Source: an uncultured Prevotella sp. (lineage in GTDB: Bacteria; Bacteroidota; Bacteroidia; Bacteroidales; Bacteroidaceae). Taken from it: a stretch of DNA of 22,634 nucleotides. The stretch spans positions 1-22,634 of the forward strand of contig CAKPYB010000048.1 of assembly GCA_934202525.1 (NCBI GenBank), in the 5' to 3' direction. A program made the position numbers and the translations under genes. A model generated the notes under the pieces. The model did not search any database. It was not told the origin of the DNA and worked only from the letters and a program-made list of their open reading frames with translations. Shown one piece after another: positions 6,575 through 13,897 of this stretch (position 1 is the stretch's first letter; every line of letters starts with the position of its first letter).

Positions 6575-7723
6575 ATGGAAAGAAAGAATATCATAACCAT
6601 AGGACTCGCTCTGCTTGTATTCGCCGGTTGCGGATACAGACAGCAGCGAGCCGGTATCCCAGAGACAGGTGGAGGCGAGGATTATCTTCCGAAGCATATC
6701 CACCTGATCAGTACTACGCCCGTCAAGGACCAGGGCAACAGCGAACTCTGCTGGGCATACGGCATGCTTGCCACCATCGAAAGCGAGCACATCATGAAGG
6801 GGGATTCCGTGAATCTCTCCATCGCCTACATAGCCCGCATGATGCTGGAAGAACAGGCACTGGAATATTACTTTGCACAGGGAAAGAAGAACATCAGCCT
6901 GCGCGGTACTGCCCCGATGCTGATACATTATATAGATAAGTATGGTGCACAACCTTACGACAGCTATGAAGATCCGAAGCACGTGAACTACAAGGTGCTC
7001 TGCCGCAAGGTGCAGAAACTGTGCGATGGCGCCATCTCGCAGAAAGCGGGCATCAGCCAGCTCAAGGAGGAACTGAACGACCTGTTTGACGCAGAAATAG
7101 GCTACATGCCTGCCAAGGCCGTACACATGCTGGGTGCCGAATATACCCCTCAAGAGTTTGCCCACAGCGTATGCTATCCCGAGGAGTATGTATCGCTCAC
7201 CAGTTTCTCGCATCATCCTTACAGAGAATACTTTGCGCTCGAGATTCCCGATAACCGGATGCACGATGCCTATCTGAACCTTCCGCTCGACGAGCTGATG
7301 CTCCACATCAGGAAGGCGGTAGAAAAAGGACACCCGGTATGCTGGGAAGGTGACATCAGCGAACCTGGCTTCAAGGAACCAAGGAAGAACTGTGTAGACA
7401 TACAGCCGATGGAACGCCCCGTGACCCAGGCATCGCGACAGAAGGAGTTTGAACAGCTTCGCACCACCGATGATCATGTGATGGAAATCATAGGTACCTT
7501 CATGAAAGGCAAGCAGAGATTCTACGTCTGCCGCAATTCATGGGGCAAGAACTGGGGCAACAAGGGACTCATCTACCTGTCGGAAGACTATCTGCGCCTC
7601 AAGACCATCGCCGTATCCATGAGCGAAGAGGCATATCTGTACGACCGGTCAGTGCGATTAGTCGTACCTTACTCATCTCCCAAAGACAGCATAAACCTCC
7701 TCTCTATATATAATAAGGTATAA
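6575..7723 (+). CDS. Papain-like (C1 family) cysteine peptidase lipoprotein
   Basis: The 382-residue protein begins MERKNIITIG and has a lipobox ending LVFAGC (C19), which is why the ATG at 6575 is chosen over a TTG at 6560. The papain-type catalytic set is in place: Q53 (oxyanion hole) and C59 in KDQGNSELCWAY, H301 in TTDDHVMEI and N321 in CRNSWGKNWG. The layout, with a long insert between Cys and His, resembles the bleomycin-hydrolase (C1B) branch, but with a lipoprotein signal that the cytoplasmic enzymes lack. It should be an active peptidase anchored in the cell envelope; substrate unknown. It follows the FimB/Mfa2-like gene by 61 bp, which suggests but does not prove a shared role. Confidence 0.85.
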   Translation: MERKNIITIGLALLVFAGCGYRQQRAGIPETGGGEDYLPKHIHLISTTPVKDQGNSELCWAYGMLATIESEHIMKGDSVNLSIAYIARMMLEEQALEYYFAQGKKNISLRGTAPMLIHYIDKYGAQPYDSYEDPKHVNYKVLCRKVQKLCDGAISQKAGISQLKEELNDLFDAEIGYMPAKAVHMLGAEYTPQEFAHSVCYPEEYVSLTSFSHHPYREYFALEIPDNRMHDAYLNLPLDELMLHIRKAVEKGHPVCWEGDISEPGFKEPRKNCVDIQPMERPVTQASRQKEFEQLRTTDDHVMEIIGTFMKGKQRFYVCRNSWGKNWGNKGLIYLSEDYLRLKTIAVSMSEEAYLYDRSVRLVVPYSSPKDSINLLSIYNKV

Positions 7724-7820
7724 GCTTAACTATAATCAGGAATAAGCTCCCAAACAGGCTTCAGACATAAGAAATATGTTAAAATGGTTGACATACATCA
7801 AATAGCTGTTAAATAGCACG

Positions 7821-7836
7821 TGTGTGCGCACACACA
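7821..7836. repeat. 16-bp perfect alternating palindrome
   Basis: GTGTGTGCGCACACAC is self-complementary and alternates purine and pyrimidine without a break, a pattern that can take the Z-DNA form. It lies 54 bp upstream of the -33 box of the non-coding transcription unit. Between them, at about 7852-7868, a short A-tract/T-tract hairpin may end transcription from the peptidase gene. Confidence 0.75.
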
Positions 7837-7889
7837 TAGTTGATTTATATCAAAAAAGAGGCTTTTTTATGTGATTTTCTCTTAAAACA

Positions 7890-7921
7890 TTTGGTGGGTT
7901 CGGAAAATCGTCGTACCTTTG
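7890..7921 (+). promoter_or_regulatory. Strong Bacteroidota-type promoter of the non-coding unit
   Basis: TTTG (7890-7893), a 20-bp spacer and TACCTTTG (7914-7921) fit the -33/-7 consensus well. Transcription should start near 7928. No protein gene of normal size begins downstream before the terminator at 8333-8370. Confidence 0.8.
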
Positions 7922-7940
7922 CATCGTCAATAAGACAAAA

Positions 7941-8169
7941 AGGTTATTAGGTTTTTAGGTTAAGATTGTTAGTTGTTTTAGGTTATTAGTTAGTTTAAAG
8001 GTAAATTTAAGATTGTTTATTCAGAGAAACGGTATTAGTTAAGGTAAAGAAAAGATTGTTTATTCAAGGACGACAAAAAGTTTAGGTTATTAGGTTTTTA
8101 GGTTTAAGATTGTTAGTTGTTTTTTTATTAGGTTTTAGTTTAAAGGTAAATTTAAAGATTGTTTATTCA
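7941..8169 (+). repeat. Tandem repeat of about 85 nt, two copies plus a partial one
   Basis: Copy 1 (7941-8023) and copy 2 (8084-8169) start with the same AGGTTATTAGGTTTTTAGGT and end with the same GATTGTTTATTCA, with a few small insertions between. A partial unit at 8031-8070 ends in the same way. GGTTATTAG-type and GATTGTT-type motifs recur several times, and the transcribed strand has almost no C. Confidence 0.8.
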
Positions 8170-8332
8170 AGGATTAACAGGATAATTTCAACAGGTGAGT
8201 TGAAGGTAAAAAGATCCAAATGTATGGGATAACCAAAGATGACGCCTGAGCAGAATTGCTGCTTCGGGCTCCGTAATGGAAAGGGTAACAAAAAGCCCTT
8301 GAGTTATGAGAAATTTGGGAATATCGTATTAG

Positions 8333-8376
8333 AAGAGCGCAATTTCGAAATCATTCGAAGTTGCGCTCTTTATTTT
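8333..8376 (+). terminator. Strong intrinsic terminator of the non-coding unit
   Basis: The arms at 8334-8349 and 8354-8369 form a 16-bp stem with only one G-U pair, closed by the tetraloop ATCA and extended by A8333-T8370, then TATTTTAT. From 8377 to 8520 I see nothing beyond a small CCTAG/CTAGG dyad. Confidence 0.85.
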
Positions 8377-8520
8377 ATCCCCTAGGTAAAGGAGCTAGGA
8401 CATATGTATTACTACATAAAAACTTTGTCAAAGACTATAGCCATAACACCTTAAAGTACTTAACTCATTTACTCCTAGACTGGAGAAAGTTCAGTTTGAG
8501 AAAAAATAACCGCCAAATTA

Positions 8521-8552
8521 TTTTGTTTTACCAACGAAAAGTCGTAATTTTG
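8521..8552 (+). promoter_or_regulatory. Promoter of the hypothetical-rpoN gene group
   Basis: TTTTG (8521-8525), a 19-bp spacer and TAATTTTG (8545-8552) match the Bacteroidota consensus. The leader would be about 20 nt and includes AGGA about 5 nt before the start codon at 8579. Confidence 0.8.
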
Positions 8553-8578
8553 CAGAAGATATATAAAGATAGGAAATT

Positions 8579-9223
8579 ATGGCAAGACATCCTCTTTGGA
8601 ACGAAGAATACTGGCTCCTGCTGTTGCAGCTGTACCAGAAGAAGCCCATGGGCGTGAAACCTCTCTATTCGAAAGGGATGGTCGACTTGAGCCTGGAACT
8701 GCATATTCCACCTGAGTTTCTGCACGAACAGATGTTCAAACTCAGAATGGTGACTCCGAGAATCAAGCGACTATGGGAGAAGTATGCCGATAAGCCACAG
8801 AAACTGAAGCGCGATATACAGCGCATCAGGCAGATGAACGGCTGCGGAAACGCCATACAGTTCTTCGAGGGAGTGGAAGTGAAGGAAACATTCGAGAAAA
8901 ACTGGGAACCACTGGAAAGTGAACCATCGCTCACCCCCGTGAAACTCATCATCATCCTCGATCTCTACTTCCAGCTCACACCAATCACCATGGTGCCGGA
9001 AACACCGGAAATCATCGACCTGGGAAAACTCATCAGGACATCACCAAAGGTCATTGCCGAGGCGATGGGCGTATTCATGTACTGCGACCCTTATCTCAAC
9101 CGCGAAGATGTGCTGATACACCCGCTGCTAGAAGCATGCAGCGACATCTGGCACCAATACGGAAACGGAAATCCAGACAGGCTTTACCAGCTTGCCAACG
9201 AACTAAAAGAATACTTTAAGTAA
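8579..9223 (+). CDS. Conserved hypothetical protein upstream of rpoN
   Basis: I do not recognise a named family. The 214-residue protein is predicted soluble and mostly helical, with no signal peptide or membrane segment. It starts MARHPLWNEEYWLLLLQLYQ and has a basic helical part near 60-86 (many K/R) and a hydrophobic helix near 120-132 (PVKLIIILDLYF). The stop is only 2 nt from the rpoN start, so the two are almost certainly co-transcribed and probably co-translated from the promoter at 8521-8552. That arrangement suggests a role tied to sigma-54 level or activity, but no sequence motif proves it. Confidence 0.8.
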   Translation: MARHPLWNEEYWLLLLQLYQKKPMGVKPLYSKGMVDLSLELHIPPEFLHEQMFKLRMVTPRIKRLWEKYADKPQKLKRDIQRIRQMNGCGNAIQFFEGVEVKETFEKNWEPLESEPSLTPVKLIIILDLYFQLTPITMVPETPEIIDLGKLIRTSPKVIAEAMGVFMYCDPYLNREDVLIHPLLEACSDIWHQYGNGNPDRLYQLANELKEYFK

Positions 9224-9225
9224 TT

Positions 9226-10749
9226 ATGGCTCAAAAACTCATACAGACACAGGCACAGAAGTTACAGCAACTTCAAAGACTTTCAGCCCAGCAAATGCTG
9301 CAGGTGAAACTGTTGGAAATGCCGCTCACGGAACTGGAAGACAGTATCAATGCAGAACTGGACGATAATCCCGCTCTGGAAAGCGAGAACCCAGACGACA
9401 TGCTCAACGAGAATGTCGCCAATGATGATTCGCCCGCAGATGATGAGTACGACAACAGCAGCGATGAGGATGCCTACGAGGCTGAATCTGAAAAAGAAGA
9501 AAGAAAAGACGAACTGGACCAGGCACTGGAAAGCATCGGAAAAGACGACCAGATGCCTGACTACAATACAGACAGATACAACAACCAGGACAGCGCTGAC
9601 TACGAAGAAATGGTTTACGGCGACACCACCTCTTTCTATGATAAGCTGAAGGAACAGATGGACATGCAGCCGCTCAGCGACAAGGAGAAGGAAGTAATGG
9701 AATATCTCATAGGTTCACTGGATGACGACGGACTGCTCCGCAAGGACCTGGACAGCATCTGCGATGAACTCGCTATCTATCACAACATCGATGTTACGGA
9801 AAAAGACATCGAGCACGTGCTCCACATTCTACAGACCTTCGACCCAGCCGGTGTAGGAGGAAGAAGTCTGCAGGAATGCCTCCTGCTGCAGGTTAAGAGA
9901 CTGCCGAGAGGTGTGCTCCGCAAGACGATGGAAGAGGTGTTTACCGATTATTTTGACGAGTTTACCAAGAAACATTGGCACAAGATCAAGGCAGGACTGG
10001 AACTGAACGATACACAGGTAGAAACCCTGCAGGCAGAAATCAGAAAGCTGAACCCGAAACCGGGCGCATCGATGGGCGAAACAGAGGGAAGAAACATGCA
10101 GCAGATTACCCCCGACTTCATCATCGACACCAATGACGACGGAACGATTACATTCTCGCTGAACCGCGGCAACATTCCGCAACTGACGGTTTCGCCATCA
10201 TTCACCGACATGATTGACACCTACAGGAAGCATAAAGACAAGATGAGCCGGAGCGACAAGGAAGCCCTGCTCTACGCCAAGGAAAAGGTAGACAAGGCAC
10301 AGGGATTCATCGAAGCCATCAAGCAGAGAAGACATACCCTCATCGTCACCATGAAGGCAATTATCGACATACAGCGGCAGTTCTTCCTGGATGGAGACGA
10401 GGCTGACCTGAAACCGATGATCCTGAAGGATGTAGCAGAACGCACGGGACTGGACATCAGTACCATCTCGAGAGTGAGCAACGTGAAGTATGCCCAGACT
10501 AAATGGGGCACCTTCCCGCTGAAGTTCTTCTTCACAGACAGCTACACCACTGAAGACGGCGAAGAGATGTCTACCCGCAAAATCAAGATTGCCCTGCACG
10601 ACATCATCGAGAAAGAAGACAAGAAAAAGCCGATCAGCGATGATGCACTCGCCAAACTGCTGAAGGAGAAGGGATTCCCTATCGCACGACGTACGGTGGC
10701 AAAATATAGGGAGCAACTGGGCATACCGGTGGCACGACTCAGAAAATAA
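9226..10749 (+). CDS. rpoN: RNA polymerase sigma-54 factor
   Basis: The 507-residue protein has all sigma-54 parts. Region I (1-50) is glutamine- and leucine-rich and binds enhancer-binding activators. Region II (about 51-135) is very acidic. The core-binding domain begins near 145 and includes the conserved FDPAGVGGRSLQECLLLQ (205-222). The helix-turn-helix lies at about 405-436, ending in GTFPLKFFF. The RpoN box ARRTVAKYRE (487-496), which reads the -24 promoter element, is intact. Sigma-54 directs RNA polymerase to -24/-12 promoters that need an ATP-driven activator. No NtrC-type activator is in the window; the response regulator at 14161 is OmpR-type and would not serve. Confidence 0.97.
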   Translation: MAQKLIQTQAQKLQQLQRLSAQQMLQVKLLEMPLTELEDSINAELDDNPALESENPDDMLNENVANDDSPADDEYDNSSDEDAYEAESEKEERKDELDQALESIGKDDQMPDYNTDRYNNQDSADYEEMVYGDTTSFYDKLKEQMDMQPLSDKEKEVMEYLIGSLDDDGLLRKDLDSICDELAIYHNIDVTEKDIEHVLHILQTFDPAGVGGRSLQECLLLQVKRLPRGVLRKTMEEVFTDYFDEFTKKHWHKIKAGLELNDTQVETLQAEIRKLNPKPGASMGETEGRNMQQITPDFIIDTNDDGTITFSLNRGNIPQLTVSPSFTDMIDTYRKHKDKMSRSDKEALLYAKEKVDKAQGFIEAIKQRRHTLIVTMKAIIDIQRQFFLDGDEADLKPMILKDVAERTGLDISTISRVSNVKYAQTKWGTFPLKFFFTDSYTTEDGEEMSTRKIKIALHDIIEKEDKKKPISDDALAKLLKEKGFPIARRTVAKYREQLGIPVARLRK

Positions 10750-10831
10750 GATAGTGGTATGAGTCAGGAAGAAACCGGGGCCCACCACAAAATATTTGAG
10801 AGATAAAAAGAATATATACGTTATTAGTGTT

Positions 10832-11440
10832 ATGAAAGAGAAGAATATCATATTGACAGCACGCATCATGAGCATGATCTTCACGCCCTTCTATCTGCCG
10901 ATGGTAGGACTGATTGCTCTGTTCATCTTCAGTTATATGTCGCTGTTACCGATAGGATACAAACTGGTGATGCTGGGCATGGTCTACCTCCTGACCGTCG
11001 TAGCTCCATCGCTACTCATCCACCTCTACCGCATGGTTCAAGGCTGGACCTCGCGTGAACTGGGCAAGAAGGAGCGTCGTATTGTGCCTTACATCCTCTC
11101 TATCGTATGTTACTTCGGCTGTTTTTTCTGGATGGAATACCGCAATACGCCTCGCGTCATCAGTATCATCGTAGTGGTAGCGCTGGCGATACAGATGATT
11201 TGCGCCTTCATCAATGTATGGTGGAAGATCAGCACCCATACGGCAGCCATCGGAGGTGTGGCAGGAGCTCTGGTGTCTTATTCTGTAGCCTTCAATTTCA
11301 ATCCGCTGTGGTGGCTCTGCCTTGTGCTGATGATGGCAGGCGCAGTAGGAAGTGCCCGCATGATACTCCGACAACATACGCTGTCACAGGTAGTTGCAGG
11401 ATTCCTGATAGGCACCGCCTGTGCTATTTTGGTAATATAA
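10832..11440 (+). CDS. PAP2-like integral membrane protein
   Basis: Starting at the ATG at 10832, this gives 202 residues with about six membrane helices. Remnants of the PAP2 phosphatase motifs are visible: KKERRIVPY (79-87) for the first, STHTAAIGG (134-142) with H136 for the second, and SARMILRQHTLSQ (174-186) with R176 and H182 for the third. The third motif normally ends in Asp (R-x5-H-x3-D); here Q186 stands in its place, so catalysis may be weakened. PAP2 membrane enzymes remove phosphate from lipid phosphates such as undecaprenyl pyrophosphate or phosphatidylglycerol phosphate; the substrate here is unknown. The gene follows rpoN by 82 bp and precedes purE by 25 bp. A TTG at 10796 in frame is a less likely start. 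Confidence 0.75.
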   Translation: MKEKNIILTARIMSMIFTPFYLPMVGLIALFIFSYMSLLPIGYKLVMLGMVYLLTVVAPSLLIHLYRMVQGWTSRELGKKERRIVPYILSIVCYFGCFFWMEYRNTPRVISIIVVVALAIQMICAFINVWWKISTHTAAIGGVAGALVSYSVAFNFNPLWWLCLVLMMAGAVGSARMILRQHTLSQVVAGFLIGTACAILVI

Positions 11441-11465
11441 AGTTTATAATAAAATATAAAAAGAA

Positions 11466-11972
11466 ATGAAACCATTAGTAAGCATTATTATGGGCAGTAC
11501 AAGCGATCTGCCTGTTATGGAAAAAGCATGTAAGTGGTTGAACGACAACCAGATTCCTTTCGAGGTTAATGCCCTCTCTGCTCACCGCACTCCAGATGCA
11601 GTAGAGTCATTCGCCAAGGGAGCCAAGGAGCGTGGCGTGAAGGTTATCATCGCCGCTGCCGGTATGGCTGCCGCCCTTCCTGGTGTTATCGCAGCATCTA
11701 CTCCTCTGCCAGTAATCGGCGTGCCTATCAAGGGTATGCTCGATGGTCTTGATGCCATGCTCAGCATCATCCAGATGCCTCCTGGCATTCCTGTAGCTAC
11801 TGTTGGTGTGAATGCGGCTCAGAACGCTGCCATCCTCGCTGCTGAAATGATTGCCCTTGCCGACGAGGAAGTGGCTCAGAAGGTAGAGGCTTGGAAGGCG
11901 GGTCTCGGTGCCAAGATCGAGAAGGCCAACAAGGACCTGGCTGAGGTGAAATACGACTTCAAGTGTAATTAA
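11466..11972 (+). CDS. purE: N5-carboxyaminoimidazole ribonucleotide mutase
   Basis: The 168-residue protein is a class I PurE, which converts N5-CAIR to CAIR in purine synthesis. GSTSD (10-14) binds the substrate phosphate, SAHRTPD (38-44) carries the catalytic histidine H40, and the AAAGMAAALPG segment (63-73) and GVPIKGMLDGLDAMLSI follow. Many PurE proteins read AHLPG where this one reads AALPG. No purK is beside it. It is separated from the PAP2 gene by 25 AT-rich bases and is closed by a strong terminator at 11983-12010. Confidence 0.95.
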   Translation: MKPLVSIIMGSTSDLPVMEKACKWLNDNQIPFEVNALSAHRTPDAVESFAKGAKERGVKVIIAAAGMAAALPGVIAASTPLPVIGVPIKGMLDGLDAMLSIIQMPPGIPVATVGVNAAQNAAILAAEMIALADEEVAQKVEAWKAGLGAKIEKANKDLAEVKYDFKCN

Positions 11973-11982
11973 TCTAATATGT

Positions 11983-12020
11983 GATATGCCCCATTCTTTT
12001 GGGGCATATCTTATCTTATA
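11983..12020 (+). terminator. Intrinsic terminator between purE and ispG
   Basis: GATATGCCCCA (11983-11993) pairs perfectly with TGGGGCATATC (12000-12010) around a TTCTTT loop, followed by TTATCTTATAT. It ends only about 15 nt before the ispG start codon, and no separate ispG promoter is visible in that space. Confidence 0.85.
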
Positions 12021-12024
12021 TATT

Positions 12025-13893
12025 ATGGTAGATTTATTCAATTATACCCGCCGTGCCTCTTCTGTGGCACATATCGGAGCCATCGACCTGGGTGGCGATA
12101 ATCCTATCCGCATCCAGTCGATGACCACCACCAACACCAATGATACCGAGGCTTGCGTGCGCCAGGCAGAGGAAATCATCAAGGCTGGCGGCGAGCTGGT
12201 GCGCTTCACCACTCAGGGTTCCCGCGAGGCAGAGAACATGAAAAACATCAATGCCGGCATCCGTGCCGACGGCTATCAGACTCCGCTCGTAGCCGATGTT
12301 CACTTCAATCCTAACGTTGCCAACGTGGCTGCTCTCTATTGTGAGAAAGTGCGCGTCAATCCTGGCAACTACGTGGATCCTGCCCGCAAGTTCATCAAGC
12401 AGGAATATACCGACGAGGAGTATGCCCACGAACTTCAGAAGATTGAGGATCGCTTCGTACCTTTCCTCAACATCTGCAAGGAGAACCATACTGCCATCCG
12501 CATCGGTGTGAATCATGGTTCACTCTCCGACCGCATCCGTAACCGCTACGGCGATACGCCAGAGGGCATCGTAGAGAGCTGTCTCGAGTTCCTGCGCATC
12601 TGCAAGAAGGAGAATTTCCACGATGTGGTTATCAGCATCAAGTCATCCAATACCGTTGTGATGGTTCGCTCCATGCGCCTCCTGGTAGAAGAAATGGAGA
12701 AGGAAGGCATGAACTACCCACTCCACCTCGGCGTAACCGAAGCCGGCGAAGGCGAAGATGGCAGAATCAAGAGTGCCGTAGGTATCGGTGCCCTCCTGGC
12801 TGATGGCATCGGCGATACCGTTCGTGTAAGCCTGAGCGAGGAACCGGCTGCAGAGATTCCTGTGGCACGCCATCTGGTAGATTACATCGGCAAGAAGAAG
12901 GGGCATCTGATGATTCCTGCCACAGCTTGTCCTTCATTCGACTGGCTGCGCCCTACCCGCCGCGAAACCGTGGCTGTAGGCAATATCGGCGGCAGCAACG
13001 TTCCGGTGGTTATCAGCAACCGAATCAACGGCGAGAGCACCGCTTGTGAGAACAAGGATGCTACTCCAGACTATATCTACATCGGTGGCAAAATGCCTAA
13101 GCAGTTTGTGGCTGGCCAGAGCTACATCGTAGATTACAACGTTTACGAGACGCTGAACAGCAAGCCAGAGACTACTGGTGCCAAGCTCTACCCTATCTTC
13201 CCTGCCATGGCAATGCCGCTCATCGCCAGCATCAAGGCAGACATCAAGTTCCTCACCCTGCAGTTTGGAACTCCTGCCGAGGAATATATCGCCTGTCTGA
13301 AGGCTCATCCTGAGGTGGTGGTTATCTGCGTAAGCAACCATCAGAACCGTCTGGGCGACCAGCGTGCATTGGTTCACGAGATGATGAATGCCGGCTTGAA
13401 GAACCCTGTGGTTTTCGCCGAGATGTACCAGCACGGCAAGGAGGAGAAGAGCGACTTCCAGCTGGAGGCTGCTGCTGATATGGGAGCCTTGATGATTGAT
13501 GGTCTGACCGATGGTATCTGGCTGATGAACAATGGAGACATCCCTGCCCAGACAATAGATGAAACCGCTTTCGGAATACTTCAGGCAGCCCGTCTGCGCA
13601 CCAGCAAGACCGAGTATATCAGTTGTCCGGGATGCGGCAGAACCCTCTACGATCTTCGTGAAACCATCGCCAAGATCAAGGAGGCAACCAAGCATCTCAA
13701 GGGGCTGAAGATAGGTATCATGGGCTGTATCGTGAATGGTCCAGGCGAAATGGCGGATGCCGATTACGGCTACGTAGGTGCCGGTCCAAACCGAGTAAGC
13801 CTCTACCGCAAGCAGGTTTGCGTAGAAAAGAATATTCCGCAGGAGGTGGCAGTAGAGCATCTACTCGCCCTCATCGACTCGGACAAGCAATAA
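12025..13893 (+). CDS. ispG: 4-hydroxy-3-methylbut-2-enyl diphosphate synthase, long form
   Basis: The enzyme makes HMBPP from methylerythritol cyclodiphosphate in the MEP pathway of isoprenoid synthesis. At 622 residues it is the long form, with the extra middle domain known from Bacteroidota, Chlamydiae and plants; the E. coli enzyme is about 370 residues. The TIM barrel starts near IRIQSMTTTNTND (about 27-39). The C-terminal domain carries the Fe-S site: C534 and C537 (SCPGCG), C568 (GIMGCIVNGPGE) and E575, the known fourth ligand in this family. The start at 12025 is chosen because the earlier in-frame ATG at 11986 lies inside the purE terminator stem. Expression probably needs read-through or a promoter not visible to me. 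Confidence 0.95.
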   Translation: MVDLFNYTRRASSVAHIGAIDLGGDNPIRIQSMTTTNTNDTEACVRQAEEIIKAGGELVRFTTQGSREAENMKNINAGIRADGYQTPLVADVHFNPNVANVAALYCEKVRVNPGNYVDPARKFIKQEYTDEEYAHELQKIEDRFVPFLNICKENHTAIRIGVNHGSLSDRIRNRYGDTPEGIVESCLEFLRICKKENFHDVVISIKSSNTVVMVRSMRLLVEEMEKEGMNYPLHLGVTEAGEGEDGRIKSAVGIGALLADGIGDTVRVSLSEEPAAEIPVARHLVDYIGKKKGHLMIPATACPSFDWLRPTRRETVAVGNIGGSNVPVVISNRINGESTACENKDATPDYIYIGGKMPKQFVAGQSYIVDYNVYETLNSKPETTGAKLYPIFPAMAMPLIASIKADIKFLTLQFGTPAEEYIACLKAHPEVVVICVSNHQNRLGDQRALVHEMMNAGLKNPVVFAEMYQHGKEEKSDFQLEAAADMGALMIDGLTDGIWLMNNGDIPAQTIDETAFGILQAARLRTSKTEYISCPGCGRTLYDLRETIAKIKEATKHLKGLKIGIMGCIVNGPGEMADADYGYVGAGPNRVSLYRKQVCVEKNIPQEVAVEHLLALIDSDKQ

Positions 13894-13897
13894 TTAT

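Larger units (their letters stand above)
7928..8376 (+). ncRNA. Candidate non-coding RNA with C-free tandem repeats and structured 3' part
   Basis: The unit has its own promoter (7890-7921) and intrinsic terminator (8333-8370) and no credible protein gene. The 5' half contains two copies of a repeat (7941-8023 and 8084-8169) plus a shorter related piece (8031-8070). Runs 7937-8021 and 8075-8167 contain no cytosine, so this half should be largely unstructured. The 3' half folds: TTCAAC/GTTGAA (8187-8204), a 10-bp stem with one bulge and AATTG loop (8244-8269), AAGGG/CCCTT (8281-8300), then the terminator. AUAACC at 8229-8234 can pair with GGUUAU of the repeats. Three tiny frames of 8-9 codons exist (8220-8249, 8276-8302, 8306-8332) without clear start signals. 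I do not recognise it as tmRNA, RNase P RNA, SRP RNA or 6S RNA. Confidence 0.65.

Noticed and set aside
6548..7477. 309-codon minus-strand frame opposite the C1 peptidase
   Set aside because: It is antisense to a gene with intact catalytic motifs and shows no family features of its own.
7724..7750. Terminator directly after the C1 peptidase (AGCTTA/TAAGCT)
   Set aside because: The six-pair stem has a long loop and no T-run; the A/T-tract hairpin at about 7852-7868 is a slightly better candidate but also weak.
7928..8376. tmRNA, SRP RNA, RNase P RNA or 6S RNA
   Set aside because: I could not find the conserved landmarks of these RNAs, and the C-free repeat half does not fit any of them. A covariance search would settle it.
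10753..10790. Terminator after rpoN (GTGGT/ACCAC)
   Set aside because: The stem is five pairs with a long loop and no T-run follows.
11986..12024. Upstream ATG for ispG at 11986
   Set aside because: It lies inside the terminator stem, and the added 13 residues are not typical of IspG; the ATG at 12025 fits the family start.
12934..13860. 308-codon minus-strand frame opposite ispG
   Set aside because: It is antisense to conserved ispG sequence including the Fe-S cysteines; long antisense frames are expected from its codon bias.
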